Shown here: in pieces, positions 5,200 through 13,311 of the stretch
Layout of the letters: each line of letters starts with the position of its first letter
Numbering within the stretch: position 1 is the first letter of the stretch
From: Bacteroidia bacterium
Lineage (GTDB): Bacteria > Bacteroidota > Bacteroidia > Flavobacteriales > Flavobacteriaceae
Length of the DNA stretch: 15,874 nt
Assembly (NCBI GenBank): GCA_030425715.1
Contig: JAUIAA010000014.1
Location: 1-15,874 of the forward strand
Direction of reading: 5' to 3'
Made by a program: the position numbers and the translations under genes
Notes under the pieces: model-generated
Database searches by the model: none
The model's input: only the letters and a program-made list of their open reading frames with translations
What the model was told of the DNA's origin: nothing

Positions 5200-6113
5200 T
5201 TCACCATTTTTTTAAAAGGAATAACGGTTTGATATCCTTTGTTTTTAAAATAATTGGGCGAGTTGGCGTTTCCTGTAGCCAAAATAAAATCACCTCCCCA
5301 GGCTCCTAAGCTTTTGGTTTGCCCAAAATAATCAGAAAAGAGTTTTTCTTGAATGGTTTTTTCTTTAATAATAGTAGAGATTTGCTCCTCGTGTTCTTTT
5401 ATTAAGGATTCAAATTTTGGCAACGAATCGCATAAAATAATTTGGTTGGTTAAATGAGAAATGTGCTTGATAAAACTGGAGTTACTTTTAGAAATACGTT
5501 TGTATTTTTTAATTCCTTCTTTACTGTCTTGTTTTTGATTGAGGTGTACAAAAAATAATTGTTCCGTAAATTTAGGTTGAAAATTCACATTTTTTACAAT
5601 GGGTTTGTTTTCAATTAATTGGTAGCTAATTGGAGTGTCATTTTGGGCACAAGCAATATCATATCCGCTACCGCCAAAACTGTTTTGTAACAGTAAAAAG
5701 GCATCAACTTTTGCCCATTGTGCAATATTGTTAATCAGGGTAGAAGAAGTTCCTAGCCCCCAATTTCTTGGGAAATTTAAATGGGTTTTGATGTGGTATC
5801 CTTGGGAGGTATTTATAAATGCGGGGTTCAATTTTTTTGCTGCAAGCAAAATTTGTAGTAAGGTTTTTTGAATCGTATCTGCAAAAAATTCATTTTTATC
5901 ATTTAAGAGATCTGATAGTAGAAATTTACAATTAAACCAAAGACGATTTTCACTATCAAAACTTTCCCAAAGTAAAATAGGTTCTTTAATTTTATCTACC
6001 TGTAAGCTTTGTCCAAACATAGTGGGTATGGCCAAAGATTTTGCTCCATCTAATACCACATATTCTCCGGTTAATAATAGTTTTCCGTTGCTATAAAAAG
6101 TTTGCACTTGCAT
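5196..6113 (-). CDS. GYDIA-family GHMP kinase
   Basis: 305 residues of the GHMP small-molecule kinase fold. The N-terminus SNGKLLLTGEYVVLDGAKSL is the usual GHMP opening (K-x-L-x-GE-x-x-V). The ATP-binding motif 2 appears as PRNWGLGTSS (115-124). GGSGYDIACAQ at 147-157 is the signature that names this Bacteroidetes family. SLGAWGGDFILATG near the C-terminus stands for motif 3. Related members act on mevalonate or phosphomevalonate, and flavobacteria make isoprenoids by the mevalonate route, so a role there is likely but unproved. It starts 3 nt after the UPF0104 gene stop and overlaps the BaiN-like gene by 4 nt. Confidence 0.87.
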   Translation of the reverse strand: MQVQTFYSNGKLLLTGEYVVLDGAKSLAIPTMFGQSLQVDKIKEPILLWESFDSENRLWFNCKFLLSDLLNDKNEFFADTIQKTLLQILLAAKKLNPAFINTSQGYHIKTHLNFPRNWGLGTSSTLINNIAQWAKVDAFLLLQNSFGGSGYDIACAQNDTPISYQLIENKPIVKNVNFQPKFTEQLFFVHLNQKQDSKEGIKKYKRISKSNSSFIKHISHLTNQIILCDSLPKFESLIKEHEEQISTIIKEKTIQEKLFSDYFGQTKSLGAWGGDFILATGNANSPNYFKNKGYQTVIPFKKMVK

Positions 6114-6116
6114 GAT

Positions 6117-7088
6117 TTACACTTTATCTCGGTTGTAAATAGGCAGAAAAATAAAAGATAATCCGCCAAAAATCAACACCATAAGCGTTTGCGAGGTCCA
6201 CATAATCCACCCAAATGCCAATGCAGGGTTTTCGGCTACGCCATAAAGTGTTAAAGCGCTAGCCACAAATACCGGATATGTACCTAATCCTCCGTTAGTT
6301 AAGGCCATACTAAGCCCTCCAACAACAAAACCAACAATTACAGCACTTAAAGGTAGATTGGCAGTTTCTGGAATGGCAAATATTACCACATAAAACATTA
6401 AAATATACATAATCCAAATAAAAAAGGTATGGAAAATAAAAGCCCATTTCTTTTTCATTTTAAAAATACTTATCAGCCCTTGAATTAATCCATATACAAA
6501 ATTTTGAATTTTTTGTATCCAAGGATTTGTAGATTTTTTGATGATCCATAAAAATAGTAAACCTAAAATCACAGCAGCTATTACCAAGTAAATTAGCAGG
6601 TTAGAACTTTCAGCACTGTCCTTAAAAAGATAGCTGCTCAACAAATCGGTTTGTAAAAAAAATGCGGTGGCAATAATGCTTAACAGCATAAAGGTGTCTA
6701 CTACTCGCTCAGAAACTATGGTGCCAAAAGCTTTTTCAAAAGGGATGTTTTCATATTTTGAAATTCCTGTAGCTCTAGCAAATTCACCTGCTCTAGGGAT
6801 GGCTAAATTTACCAAATAAGCAACCAAAACAGTTAATACACTGTTTGCGTATTTTGGCTTGTAACCCAATGGTTCTAACAAAAATTGCCAACGATAAGCA
6901 CGAGATAAATGACTCAAAATACCAAATAGTAATGATAGGGCAACCCACCAGTAATTTGCAGTTTGAAATGATTTTTTAATGTCTTGAATATCTTCGGATT
7001 CTAATTTGGATAGAGAATACCAAATTAGAGCTACTCCCAAAACAATTGGAAGTATGGTGAAAATAGTTTTTTTTAACTTTTTATTCAA
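6117..7088 (-). CDS. UPF0104 / lysylphosphatidylglycerol-synthase transmembrane-domain protein
   Basis: 323 residues, mostly hydrophobic, with about eight predicted membrane helices. Family markers are SRAYRWQFLLEPLGYKPKY near 62-80, the loop NLAIPRAGEFARA (94-106), and SERVVDTFMLL (126-136). They match the flippase-like domain of MprF and the stand-alone UPF0104 proteins. It lacks the MprF C-terminal aminoacyl-transfer domain, so it should not make lysyl-lipids itself; a lipid-transport role is possible by family analogy. It begins 3 nt after the panD stop and ends 3 nt before the kinase, so it belongs to the panD transcript. Confidence 0.88.
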   Translation of the reverse strand: MNKKLKKTIFTILPIVLGVALIWYSLSKLESEDIQDIKKSFQTANYWWVALSLLFGILSHLSRAYRWQFLLEPLGYKPKYANSVLTVLVAYLVNLAIPRAGEFARATGISKYENIPFEKAFGTIVSERVVDTFMLLSIIATAFFLQTDLLSSYLFKDSAESSNLLIYLVIAAVILGLLFLWIIKKSTNPWIQKIQNFVYGLIQGLISIFKMKKKWAFIFHTFFIWIMYILMFYVVIFAIPETANLPLSAVIVGFVVGGLSMALTNGGLGTYPVFVASALTLYGVAENPALAFGWIMWTSQTLMVLIFGGLSFIFLPIYNRDKV

Positions 7089-7091
7089 GAA

Positions 7092-7442
7092 TTAAGTAAG
7101 TGAGTTATCTTTTTCGTTAGGAAAAACTATGGAAGGTTTAAACAATTTTGCTTCCTCAAATTCCATAGAAGCATAAGTTATGATAATAATAATATCACCC
7201 TTGGCTACTTTTCTCGCAGCAGGGCCATTCAATATAATATCGCCTTTTTTTCTTTCCCCTTTAATAGCATAAGTAATAAATCGTTCACCATTGTTAATGT
7301 TTACAATGTGAACCTTTTCACCTTCAATTATATTTGCAGCATCCATCAAATCCTCATCAATAGTAATACTACCAATGTAATTTAAATCGGAACCTGTAAT
7401 AGTTACGCGATGAATTTTAGATTTTACAACTTCAATATTCAT
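7092..7442 (-). CDS. panD: Aspartate 1-decarboxylase (pyruvoyl enzyme) PanD
   Basis: 116 residues, full length for the family. It makes beta-alanine from L-aspartate for pantothenate and CoA. The self-cleavage site that creates the pyruvoyl group is G24-S25 (LNYIGSITID). Active-site residues known from E. coli are at the same numbers: K9, H11, Y22, R54, T57 and Y58. The conserved GDIILNGPAARKVAKGD block follows, then IIIITYA. It lies 40 nt downstream of panC and has its own -7 element in that gap, so its dose can exceed or differ from PanC. It heads the panD, UPF0104, kinase, flavoprotein run. Confidence 0.97.
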   Translation of the reverse strand: MNIEVVKSKIHRVTITGSDLNYIGSITIDEDLMDAANIIEGEKVHIVNINNGERFITYAIKGERKKGDIILNGPAARKVAKGDIIIIITYASMEFEEAKLFKPSIVFPNEKDNSLT

Positions 7443-7468
7443 TATATAGCATCCATTTTTTTGAGCTG

Positions 7469-7476
7469 CAAAGATA
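7469..7476 (-). promoter_or_regulatory. panD -7 element (TATCTTTG)
   Basis: An exact TAnnTTTG on the minus strand in the 40-nt panC-panD gap, 26 nt before the panD ATG. No clear -33 TTTG. It suggests panD and the genes after it can be transcribed apart from panC. Confidence 0.55.
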
Positions 7477-7482
7477 CTTAAA

Positions 7483-8325
7483 TTAATTTAAAGCTATGTT
7501 GTCTATCAATCGAATTGACCCAGCAAAAACAGCAATAAATGCGCGATATTTTTTATCCTTATCAAAACTTTGGGCGGGTTGTAATGTTGTAGTTTCTGCT
7601 ATTTCAAAATATTCTAGATCTAATATTTGATTAGATTTAAATACTTCACTTACTTTATTTTTTATAAAATCAATATCGCTGTTTTGGAATAGTTCTTTAC
7701 TCTTTAATAAGGTTTTATAAATTAGCGGAGCTTCGTTGCGTTGCTCTAAAGAAAGCCTGGTGTTTCTAGAGCTCATTGCCAAGCCGTCTTTTTCTCGAAA
7801 AATAGCACAGGGAATAATATGTACGGGAATTTTATTTTTAGCAACCATTTTTTTGATAATTTGTAATTGCTGAAAATCCTTTTCGCCAAAATAGGCATTG
7901 TCTGGTTGTACAATTTCAAAGAGTTTTTTTACAATAGTACCAACGCCATCAAAATGGCCTTTTCTAAAAGCTCCTTCCATTACTTGATCCAAGCCATCAA
8001 AATCCATTACATCGGCAGCGATGTTCTGGGCATAGATTTCGGATACCGAAGGGGTGAAAACTACATTACAATGTACTTTTTTAAGTAAAAATAAATCAGA
8101 CTCTAACGTGTTTGGATATTTTTCTAAATCTTCTTTTTTATCAAATTGTGTAGGGTTTACAAAAATAGTAACTACCACAAAATCATTTTCTTTTTTTGCT
8201 TTTTTTACAATAGATAGATGGCCTTGGTGTAGCGCCCCCATAGTTGGAACGAGACCAATCGTACTGTTTTGTTTCAAATCTGATAAATGGTTCTGTAAAG
8301 AACGGATGGTTTTAAACACCTTCAT
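7483..8325 (-). CDS. panC: Pantothenate synthetase (pantoate-beta-alanine ligase) PanC
   Basis: 280 residues, the normal length. It joins pantoate and beta-alanine with ATP through a pantoyl-adenylate. The HIGH-class nucleotidyltransferase signature is VPTMGALHQGHLSIV (26-40), with H33 and H36 as the ATP-binding histidines. FVNPTQFDKKEDLEKYP, the segment GHFDGVGTIVKKLF, PDNAYFGEKDFQQL and the KMSKS-equivalent LAMSSRNTRLS are all present and in order. PanD, which supplies the beta-alanine, is the next gene. It is divergent from the glgA-like gene across 101 nt that carry -7 elements for both directions. Confidence 0.97.
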   Translation of the reverse strand: MKVFKTIRSLQNHLSDLKQNSTIGLVPTMGALHQGHLSIVKKAKKENDFVVVTIFVNPTQFDKKEDLEKYPNTLESDLFLLKKVHCNVVFTPSVSEIYAQNIAADVMDFDGLDQVMEGAFRKGHFDGVGTIVKKLFEIVQPDNAYFGEKDFQQLQIIKKMVAKNKIPVHIIPCAIFREKDGLAMSSRNTRLSLEQRNEAPLIYKTLLKSKELFQNSDIDFIKNKVSEVFKSNQILDLEYFEIAETTTLQPAQSFDKDKKYRAFIAVFAGSIRLIDNIALN

Positions 8326-8354
8326 TAGGCAGTTAAATATTGTTAATAAGCTAT

Positions 8355-8362
8355 CAAACTTA
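8355..8362 (-). promoter_or_regulatory. panC -7 element (TAAGTTTG)
   Basis: An exact TAnnTTTG on the minus strand, 29 nt before the panC ATG. The -33 region is not recognisable. Confidence 0.5.
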
Positions 8363-8394
8363 ATATTTTAAATCGAATTATGCATATATTTTCG

Positions 8395-8402
8395 TAATTT
8401 TG
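8395..8402 (+). promoter_or_regulatory. -7 element for the glgA-like gene (TAATTTTG)
   Basis: An exact TAnnTTTG 24 nt before the ATG at 8427. An earlier ATG at 8417 opens only a 4-codon frame. Confidence 0.5.
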
Positions 8403-8426
8403 CAAAGTCCAAAAAATGATTGATCA

Positions 8427-9236
8427 ATGAAAGATAAGAGAATACTTTATGTATCATCAGAATTAATACCCTACTTACCGGAAAATGAGGTCTCTAAAAT
8501 GGCATTTGATGTGCCTAGAGAAATGCACCATAAAGGAGCACAGATTAGGATGTTTATGCCTAGATTTGGGGTAATTAACGAGCGCAGACATCAATTACAT
8601 GAAGTAATAAGACTTTCGGGTATGAATCTAATAATCAATGATATGGATATGCCTTTGATTATAAAAGTTGCCTCTGTACCGAAAGAAAGAATGCAGGTTT
8701 ATTTTATAGATAATGAAGAGTATTTTAAAAGAAAAGCCGTTTTTACAGATGAAGATGGTCAGCTTTTTGCAGATAATGATGAAAGAGCGATTTTCTTTGC
8801 CAAAGGAGTGGTAGAAACAGTAAAAAAATTAAAATGGGCACCAGATATTATCCATGTACATGGGTGGTTAGCTTCCTTGTTGCCGCTTTATATTAAAGAA
8901 TATTATAAAAATGATCCTTTATTTGCCGAAAGTAAAATAGTTACCTCCGTGTTTAACTATAATACAGAGGGTGTTGTAGATAAGGAAAGTTTAATTGAAA
9001 AAATAAAATTTGATCAAATACCTGAAGAGAAAATAGATGCTTTTCAACGATTTGACACCGAGTACTTGTTAAAAGTTGCCATTGAAAATTCTGACGCTCT
9101 AATCAAAGCAGGTCAAGATTTAAACAACAATTTAGAACAAGAAATAAAAAAACAGAATATACCTGTATTAGATTTTCAACCTTATGATAATTTTACAGAA
9201 GCCTACACTAACTTTTACCTAAACGAAGTATTATAA
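8427..9236 (+). CDS. Glycogen/starch-synthase N-domain protein (stand-alone GT5 catalytic-domain homolog)
   Basis: 269 residues covering only the N-terminal domain of GlgA-type (GT5) synthases. The fold start RILYVSSELIPYLPE, the segment MHHKGAQIRMFMPRFG and PDIIHVHGWLASLLPLYIK (139-157) align with GlgA's opening strand, LPR-type segment and HxHDW region. Two features of working GlgA are missing. The KTGGLGD sugar-nucleotide loop after the first strand is replaced by LPENEVSKMAFDVP, and the whole C-terminal Rossmann domain is absent. Proteins of this size next to DUF4270 and glmS occur widely in Flavobacteriaceae, so it is a family form rather than a truncation. Glycogen synthesis is unlikely; a role tied to amino-sugar or envelope metabolism is conjecture. 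Confidence 0.85.
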   Translation: MKDKRILYVSSELIPYLPENEVSKMAFDVPREMHHKGAQIRMFMPRFGVINERRHQLHEVIRLSGMNLIINDMDMPLIIKVASVPKERMQVYFIDNEEYFKRKAVFTDEDGQLFADNDERAIFFAKGVVETVKKLKWAPDIIHVHGWLASLLPLYIKEYYKNDPLFAESKIVTSVFNYNTEGVVDKESLIEKIKFDQIPEEKIDAFQRFDTEYLLKVAIENSDALIKAGQDLNNNLEQEIKKQNIPVLDFQPYDNFTEAYTNFYLNEVL

Positions 9237-9280
9237 TTTAAAAGTTAAAAATCAAAAAATTGTTTATGCACCATACATTG

Positions 9281-10891
9281 ATGGCCAAATTTAAAAATAT
9301 TGGCCTAGCACTAGTTTTAATTTTAGGATTTAGTGCTTGTGAAAAAGATTTACAAGATATAGCTGTAGATATAGTTGACAAAAATGACTTTTCTGTAGGC
9401 GATTCACTTATAAATATTATAGCTTACAATGCAAATATTGATTCTTCTCGAGTTGACAATAATAATGCCGAGAAAAAACCATTGCCTTTGATTGGGGTAA
9501 ATAGAAACAATAATTTTGGATATATGCAAAGTGCCATCTCTACACAATTGTTTTTACCCGTTACTGGAGTTCATTTTGGTGAAAATACCATAATAGATAG
9601 GGTTGTGTTAGACATACCTTATTTTGCAACCAGAGATGCTGAAGATCAAGAAGCAATTGACCCAGATACTGGCAATCCGATTTTTGACGAGGACGGGAAT
9701 CCAATCATGGTACCAAGTTTTCAAATAGATTCTATTTACGGTAACAAATCTCAAGCATTTAATATTAGTGTTCACGAACTAGGAACCTTTTTAAATGTGC
9801 TAGACCCAGAAAATCCAACACAAAGTTTAAAGTATTATTCCGATAAAGTGTATCAATTAAAAGATGAGTTGTTTTCTGGAAATTTTCTTCCAAATAGAAA
9901 TGACACAGTTTTGTACGTAGAGCGAAGGTATTTAGACGATGATCCAAACACAGTAGATGATATAGACACCGTTAAAATATTGAACTCACAGCCAACCATG
10001 AAATTTGATTTGGATAAACAGTATTTTAAAACACATTTTGTAGACCACCAAGATTCTGATGATTTTCTATCTATTGATAATTTCATTCATTATTTTAGGG
10101 GACTATATATTGATGCGCAAGGAGCAGATGGATCTTTGATTAATCCGCAATTTAGTCAAGCAAGTGTAACCATCTATTTTACAGATGATCAAACAGTAGA
10201 AGAAGGCCCAGATGAAGATTTAAACAATAATGGAGTAGAGGATGAAGGAGAGGTGATTGCTCGAACTAAACAATCCATGGTTTTCCCTATATCTGGAGTA
10301 AGTACAGCTAACTATACAAGAGATTATAGTGGCGCATTGGTTCAAAATTATTTATTGAATCCTGATAGGACAAATGGGGAAGATAAACTGTTTATTCAAG
10401 GAGCTGCAGGATCTGAAATTATAATTGAGCTTTTTAAAGATAATCTGGATTATTTTAGAAATAAAAATTGGCTAATTAATGAAGCTAATATAGTATTAAG
10501 TGTGGATGGAGATCAAGAAGAAGTGCCGCAACGTTTATTTTTGTATAAAAAAGAAACCAATAGCCAAATTATCGATTTCAAATTTGGAGATCCTAGTGTT
10601 TATGATGGTTATATACAATATGATGAAGATGGAAAACCTAAAAACTATAAAATTAGAATTACAGATTATATTTCTAAAGTTTTGCATCCTACCGATCCTA
10701 TTGAACCACAAAAATTGGCGATAAGAAATTATTTAGCAACAGACCTACCAGATGCCCCAGTAATTGATACTATTGTACCAGATTACAATTTTATACCTAA
10801 AGGTGTCGTTATAAAAGGAAGTTTACCTATAGTAGGAGAGGATAAAATAAGACTAGAAATAAAATACTCGGAACTCAACGAGGAAAATTGA
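9281..10891 (+). CDS. DUF4270 lipoprotein
   Basis: About 536 residues from ATG 9281, which gives a compact lipoprotein signal MAKFKNIGLALVLILGFSAC (Cys20, then EKD). ATG 9266 and TTG 9260 are in-frame alternatives. The body is a soluble, acidic, beta-rich secreted protein matching the flavobacterial DUF4270 family (VGDSLINI near the mature start, ATDLPDAPVIDTI and GVVIKGSLPI-type segments near the end). Two Asp/Asn/Gly-rich inserts look like Ca2+-binding loops: DPDTGNPIFDEDGNP at 9659-9703 and DEDLNNNGVEDEGE at 10211-10252. Function is unknown; it is anchored in the outer or inner membrane. It lies 44 nt after the glgA-like gene and 24 nt before glmS, so the three are probably one transcript. 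Confidence 0.88.
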   Translation: MAKFKNIGLALVLILGFSACEKDLQDIAVDIVDKNDFSVGDSLINIIAYNANIDSSRVDNNNAEKKPLPLIGVNRNNNFGYMQSAISTQLFLPVTGVHFGENTIIDRVVLDIPYFATRDAEDQEAIDPDTGNPIFDEDGNPIMVPSFQIDSIYGNKSQAFNISVHELGTFLNVLDPENPTQSLKYYSDKVYQLKDELFSGNFLPNRNDTVLYVERRYLDDDPNTVDDIDTVKILNSQPTMKFDLDKQYFKTHFVDHQDSDDFLSIDNFIHYFRGLYIDAQGADGSLINPQFSQASVTIYFTDDQTVEEGPDEDLNNNGVEDEGEVIARTKQSMVFPISGVSTANYTRDYSGALVQNYLLNPDRTNGEDKLFIQGAAGSEIIIELFKDNLDYFRNKNWLINEANIVLSVDGDQEEVPQRLFLYKKETNSQIIDFKFGDPSVYDGYIQYDEDGKPKNYKIRITDYISKVLHPTDPIEPQKLAIRNYLATDLPDAPVIDTIVPDYNFIPKGVVIKGSLPIVGEDKIRLEIKYSELNEEN

Positions 10892-10915
10892 AACAAACTA
10901 AACTAACAAACTATT

Positions 10916-12769
10916 ATGTGTGGAATTACAGGATATATAGGCTTCAGAGAGGCCTATCCCGTTATTATTAATGGTCTACAACGATTAGAATATAGGGGTT
11001 ACGATAGTGCAGGAATAATGCTGTACGACGGAAATCAAATACAACTTGCCAAAACCAAAGGAAAAGTTTCCAATTTGGTAGAAATAGCAAAAAGTGATAT
11101 TTCTACTTCTGGAGTTGTAGGTATTGGTCATACCCGTTGGGCAACCCACGGTGTACCCAATGATGTAAATTCTCACCCACATTTATCACAGTCAGGAAAC
11201 CTGGTAATTGTGCATAACGGGATTATAGAAAACTATGATGCCATAAAAAAAGAATTGATTACTAGAGGTTATACTTTTAAAAGCGATACCGATACAGAAG
11301 TATTGGTAAATCTGATAGAAGAAATCAAAACCAAAGAAAATGTAAAATTAGGAAAAGCGGTTCAAATCGCTTTAAATCAGGTGGTTGGAGCATATGCAAT
11401 TGCTGTTTTTGATAAAGAAAAACCAGATGAAATTGTAGTTGCCAAACTAGGAAGCCCAATTGCCATTGGAGTAGGTAAGGATTTTAAAGAATTTTTTATT
11501 GCTTCAGATGCTTCTCCGTTTATTGAATATACCAAAGATGCTATTTATTTAGAAGATGAAGAAATGGCCATTATCAAAAAAGGAAGAGAAGTAAATGTTA
11601 GAAAAATAAAAAGTGATAAGCTAGTAGATTCTAATATTCAAGAGCTACAACTCAACTTAGAGCAAATAGAAAAAGGTGGCTACGAACACTTCATGTTAAA
11701 GGAAATACACGAACAACCTCGTGCGATTACAGATACTTTTAGAGGTAGATTATTACGTGATGAAGGTATTATAAAAATGGCTGGTGTGGAAGACAATATG
11801 AAAAAATTTCTCAATGCCAACCGAATAATTATTGTAGCCTGTGGTACTTCTTGGCATGCAGGTTTGGTGGCAGAATATATTTTTGAAGAGTTTGCACGTA
11901 TTCCTGTGGAGGTAGAATACGCCTCAGAATTTAGGTATAGAAATCCAGTTATTACTGAAAAAGATGTGGTAATTGCTATTTCTCAATCAGGGGAAACTGC
12001 CGATACTTTAGCTGCGATTAAATTGGCAAAAAAAAGAGGTGCTTTTGTTTTTGGCGTATGTAATGTGGTTGGATCTTCAATTGCTAGAGAGACACACGCA
12101 GGTGCCTATACACATGCTGGCCCAGAAATTGGAGTAGCATCTACCAAAGCATTTACTACGCAAATTACAGTTTTAAGTTTGATGGCGTTGCGTTTGGCTA
12201 GAGCTAAAGGAACGATGTCGAGTTCTGATTATCGAATGCATTTGCAAGAACTAGAATTGATTCCACGAAAAGTGGAACAATTATTAAACGTAGATGGGCA
12301 TGTAAAAGAAATTGCAAAAGAGTACTTATTATCAACCAATTGCTTGTATTTGGGTAGGGGTTATAATTTTCCCGTTGCCTTAGAGGGTGCTTTAAAATTA
12401 AAAGAAATTTCTTATATCCATGCAGAGGGTTATCCCGCGGCAGAAATGAAACACGGTCCAATTGCTTTGATTGACGATAGAATGCCTGTAATTGTTATTG
12501 CAACCAGCAAAGGACATTATGAAAAAGTGGTAAGTAATATACAAGAAATAAAATCGAGAAAAGGTAAAATTATTGCCGTTGTAACGGAAGGAGATACTAC
12601 GGTTAAAGAAATTGCAGACCATACCATAGAAATTCCAGAAGTAGAAGAAGCATTTTCGCCGTTATTAACTACAATACCGTTGCAATTATTGTCTTACCAT
12701 ATAGCAGTAATGCGTAATTGTAATGTAGATCAACCTAGAAATTTAGCAAAATCGGTTACGGTGGAGTAG
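10916..12769 (+). CDS. glmS: Glutamine-fructose-6-phosphate aminotransferase (isomerizing)
   Basis: 617 residues, full length. It makes glucosamine 6-phosphate from fructose 6-phosphate and glutamine, the first step to UDP-GlcNAc, peptidoglycan and LPS. Cys2 after the removed Met is the Ntn amidohydrolase nucleophile (MCGITGYIG). LQRLEYRGYDSAG, GHTRWATHG (71-79) and HNGIIENY (100-107) complete the glutaminase site. Two SIS sugar-isomerase domains follow: one at about 300-430 (IIVACGTSWHAG, SQSGETADTLAA, ASTKAFTTQ), one at about 460-600 (YLGRGYNFPVALEGALKLKE, EMKHGPIALI). The terminal KSVTVE holds the lysine that binds the open-chain sugar. The 24-nt gap before it has no room for a glmS ribozyme. 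Confidence 0.98.
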   Translation: MCGITGYIGFREAYPVIINGLQRLEYRGYDSAGIMLYDGNQIQLAKTKGKVSNLVEIAKSDISTSGVVGIGHTRWATHGVPNDVNSHPHLSQSGNLVIVHNGIIENYDAIKKELITRGYTFKSDTDTEVLVNLIEEIKTKENVKLGKAVQIALNQVVGAYAIAVFDKEKPDEIVVAKLGSPIAIGVGKDFKEFFIASDASPFIEYTKDAIYLEDEEMAIIKKGREVNVRKIKSDKLVDSNIQELQLNLEQIEKGGYEHFMLKEIHEQPRAITDTFRGRLLRDEGIIKMAGVEDNMKKFLNANRIIIVACGTSWHAGLVAEYIFEEFARIPVEVEYASEFRYRNPVITEKDVVIAISQSGETADTLAAIKLAKKRGAFVFGVCNVVGSSIARETHAGAYTHAGPEIGVASTKAFTTQITVLSLMALRLARAKGTMSSSDYRMHLQELELIPRKVEQLLNVDGHVKEIAKEYLLSTNCLYLGRGYNFPVALEGALKLKEISYIHAEGYPAAEMKHGPIALIDDRMPVIVIATSKGHYEKVVSNIQEIKSRKGKIIAVVTEGDTTVKEIADHTIEIPEVEEAFSPLLTTIPLQLLSYHIAVMRNCNVDQPRNLAKSVTVE

Positions 12770-12867
12770 TCAATTCTATTTTGATAAAATAGATAGGAAA
12801 ATTCCCAACTGTAGTTGTTTTTTAACTTATACAGTTTATGAGATATTCTTGAAAATATTCCAAAGTA

Positions 12868-12896
12868 AAAAATAGAGGCCAGAAGCCTCTATTTTT
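12868..12896. terminator. Bidirectional terminator between glmS and the osmC-like gene
   Basis: AAAAATAGAGGC (12868-12879) and GCCTCTATTTTT (12885-12896) are perfectly complementary over 12 bp with a 5-nt loop, with A and T runs on both sides. It can end transcripts from either strand. Its right arm includes the stop codon (12889-12891) and the last two codons of the convergent osmC-like gene. Confidence 0.88.
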
Positions 12897-13308
12897 CTAT
12901 ATATTTAGTTTCTAAGGTAATCTCGGCAAATTGTCTAAACATCTCCATTACACCGCAATATTGATCGGCAGATAATTTTATAGCTTTTTCAATTTTATCT
13001 TTTTTAAATTCTTTACCATAAAAACAGTATTGTACATGTACTTTGTTGTAAAACCTAGGATGTTCATCAGTTAATTCTCCTGAAACATTTATTTCAATAT
13101 TTTCTACCTCTGCTCTCATTTTTTTCAAGAGAGAAACGATGTCCATGCCCGTGCAACCCGCTAAAGAGGTTAACATTAAGGCTTTTGGACGTAAGCCTTT
13201 ACTCTCAATTTCAGCGTTTTCTGGAGCATCAATTTTTAAACTTCCGCCAAGGCTATCTGCATTGAAAAGCATATCTCCTAGCCATTGAATTTTAATTTCA
13301 TTTGTCAT
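12889..13308 (-). CDS. OsmC/Ohr-family protein
   Basis: 139 residues, the usual length. The two family cysteines are C52 in SLAGCTGMDIVSLLKK and C118 in SADQYCGVMEMF. In Ohr and OsmC they form the thiol centre that reduces organic hydroperoxides. Arg40 (GLRPKALMLTSL) stands where the catalytic Arg is usually found. It is closer to the OsmC-like (YhfA) branch than to Ohr; the physiological substrate is not established. It starts 3 nt after the stop of the dipeptide epimerase gene and is co-transcribed with it. Its stop codon sits inside the shared terminator hairpin. Confidence 0.9.
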   Translation of the reverse strand: MTNEIKIQWLGDMLFNADSLGGSLKIDAPENAEIESKGLRPKALMLTSLAGCTGMDIVSLLKKMRAEVENIEINVSGELTDEHPRFYNKVHVQYCFYGKEFKKDKIEKAIKLSADQYCGVMEMFRQFAEITLETKYIEK

Positions 13309-13311
13309 TAT

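Noticed and set aside
10892..10915. glmS ribozyme before glmS
   Set aside because: The gap is only 24 nt and the known ribozyme needs well over 100 nt; it is also not known from Bacteroidetes.
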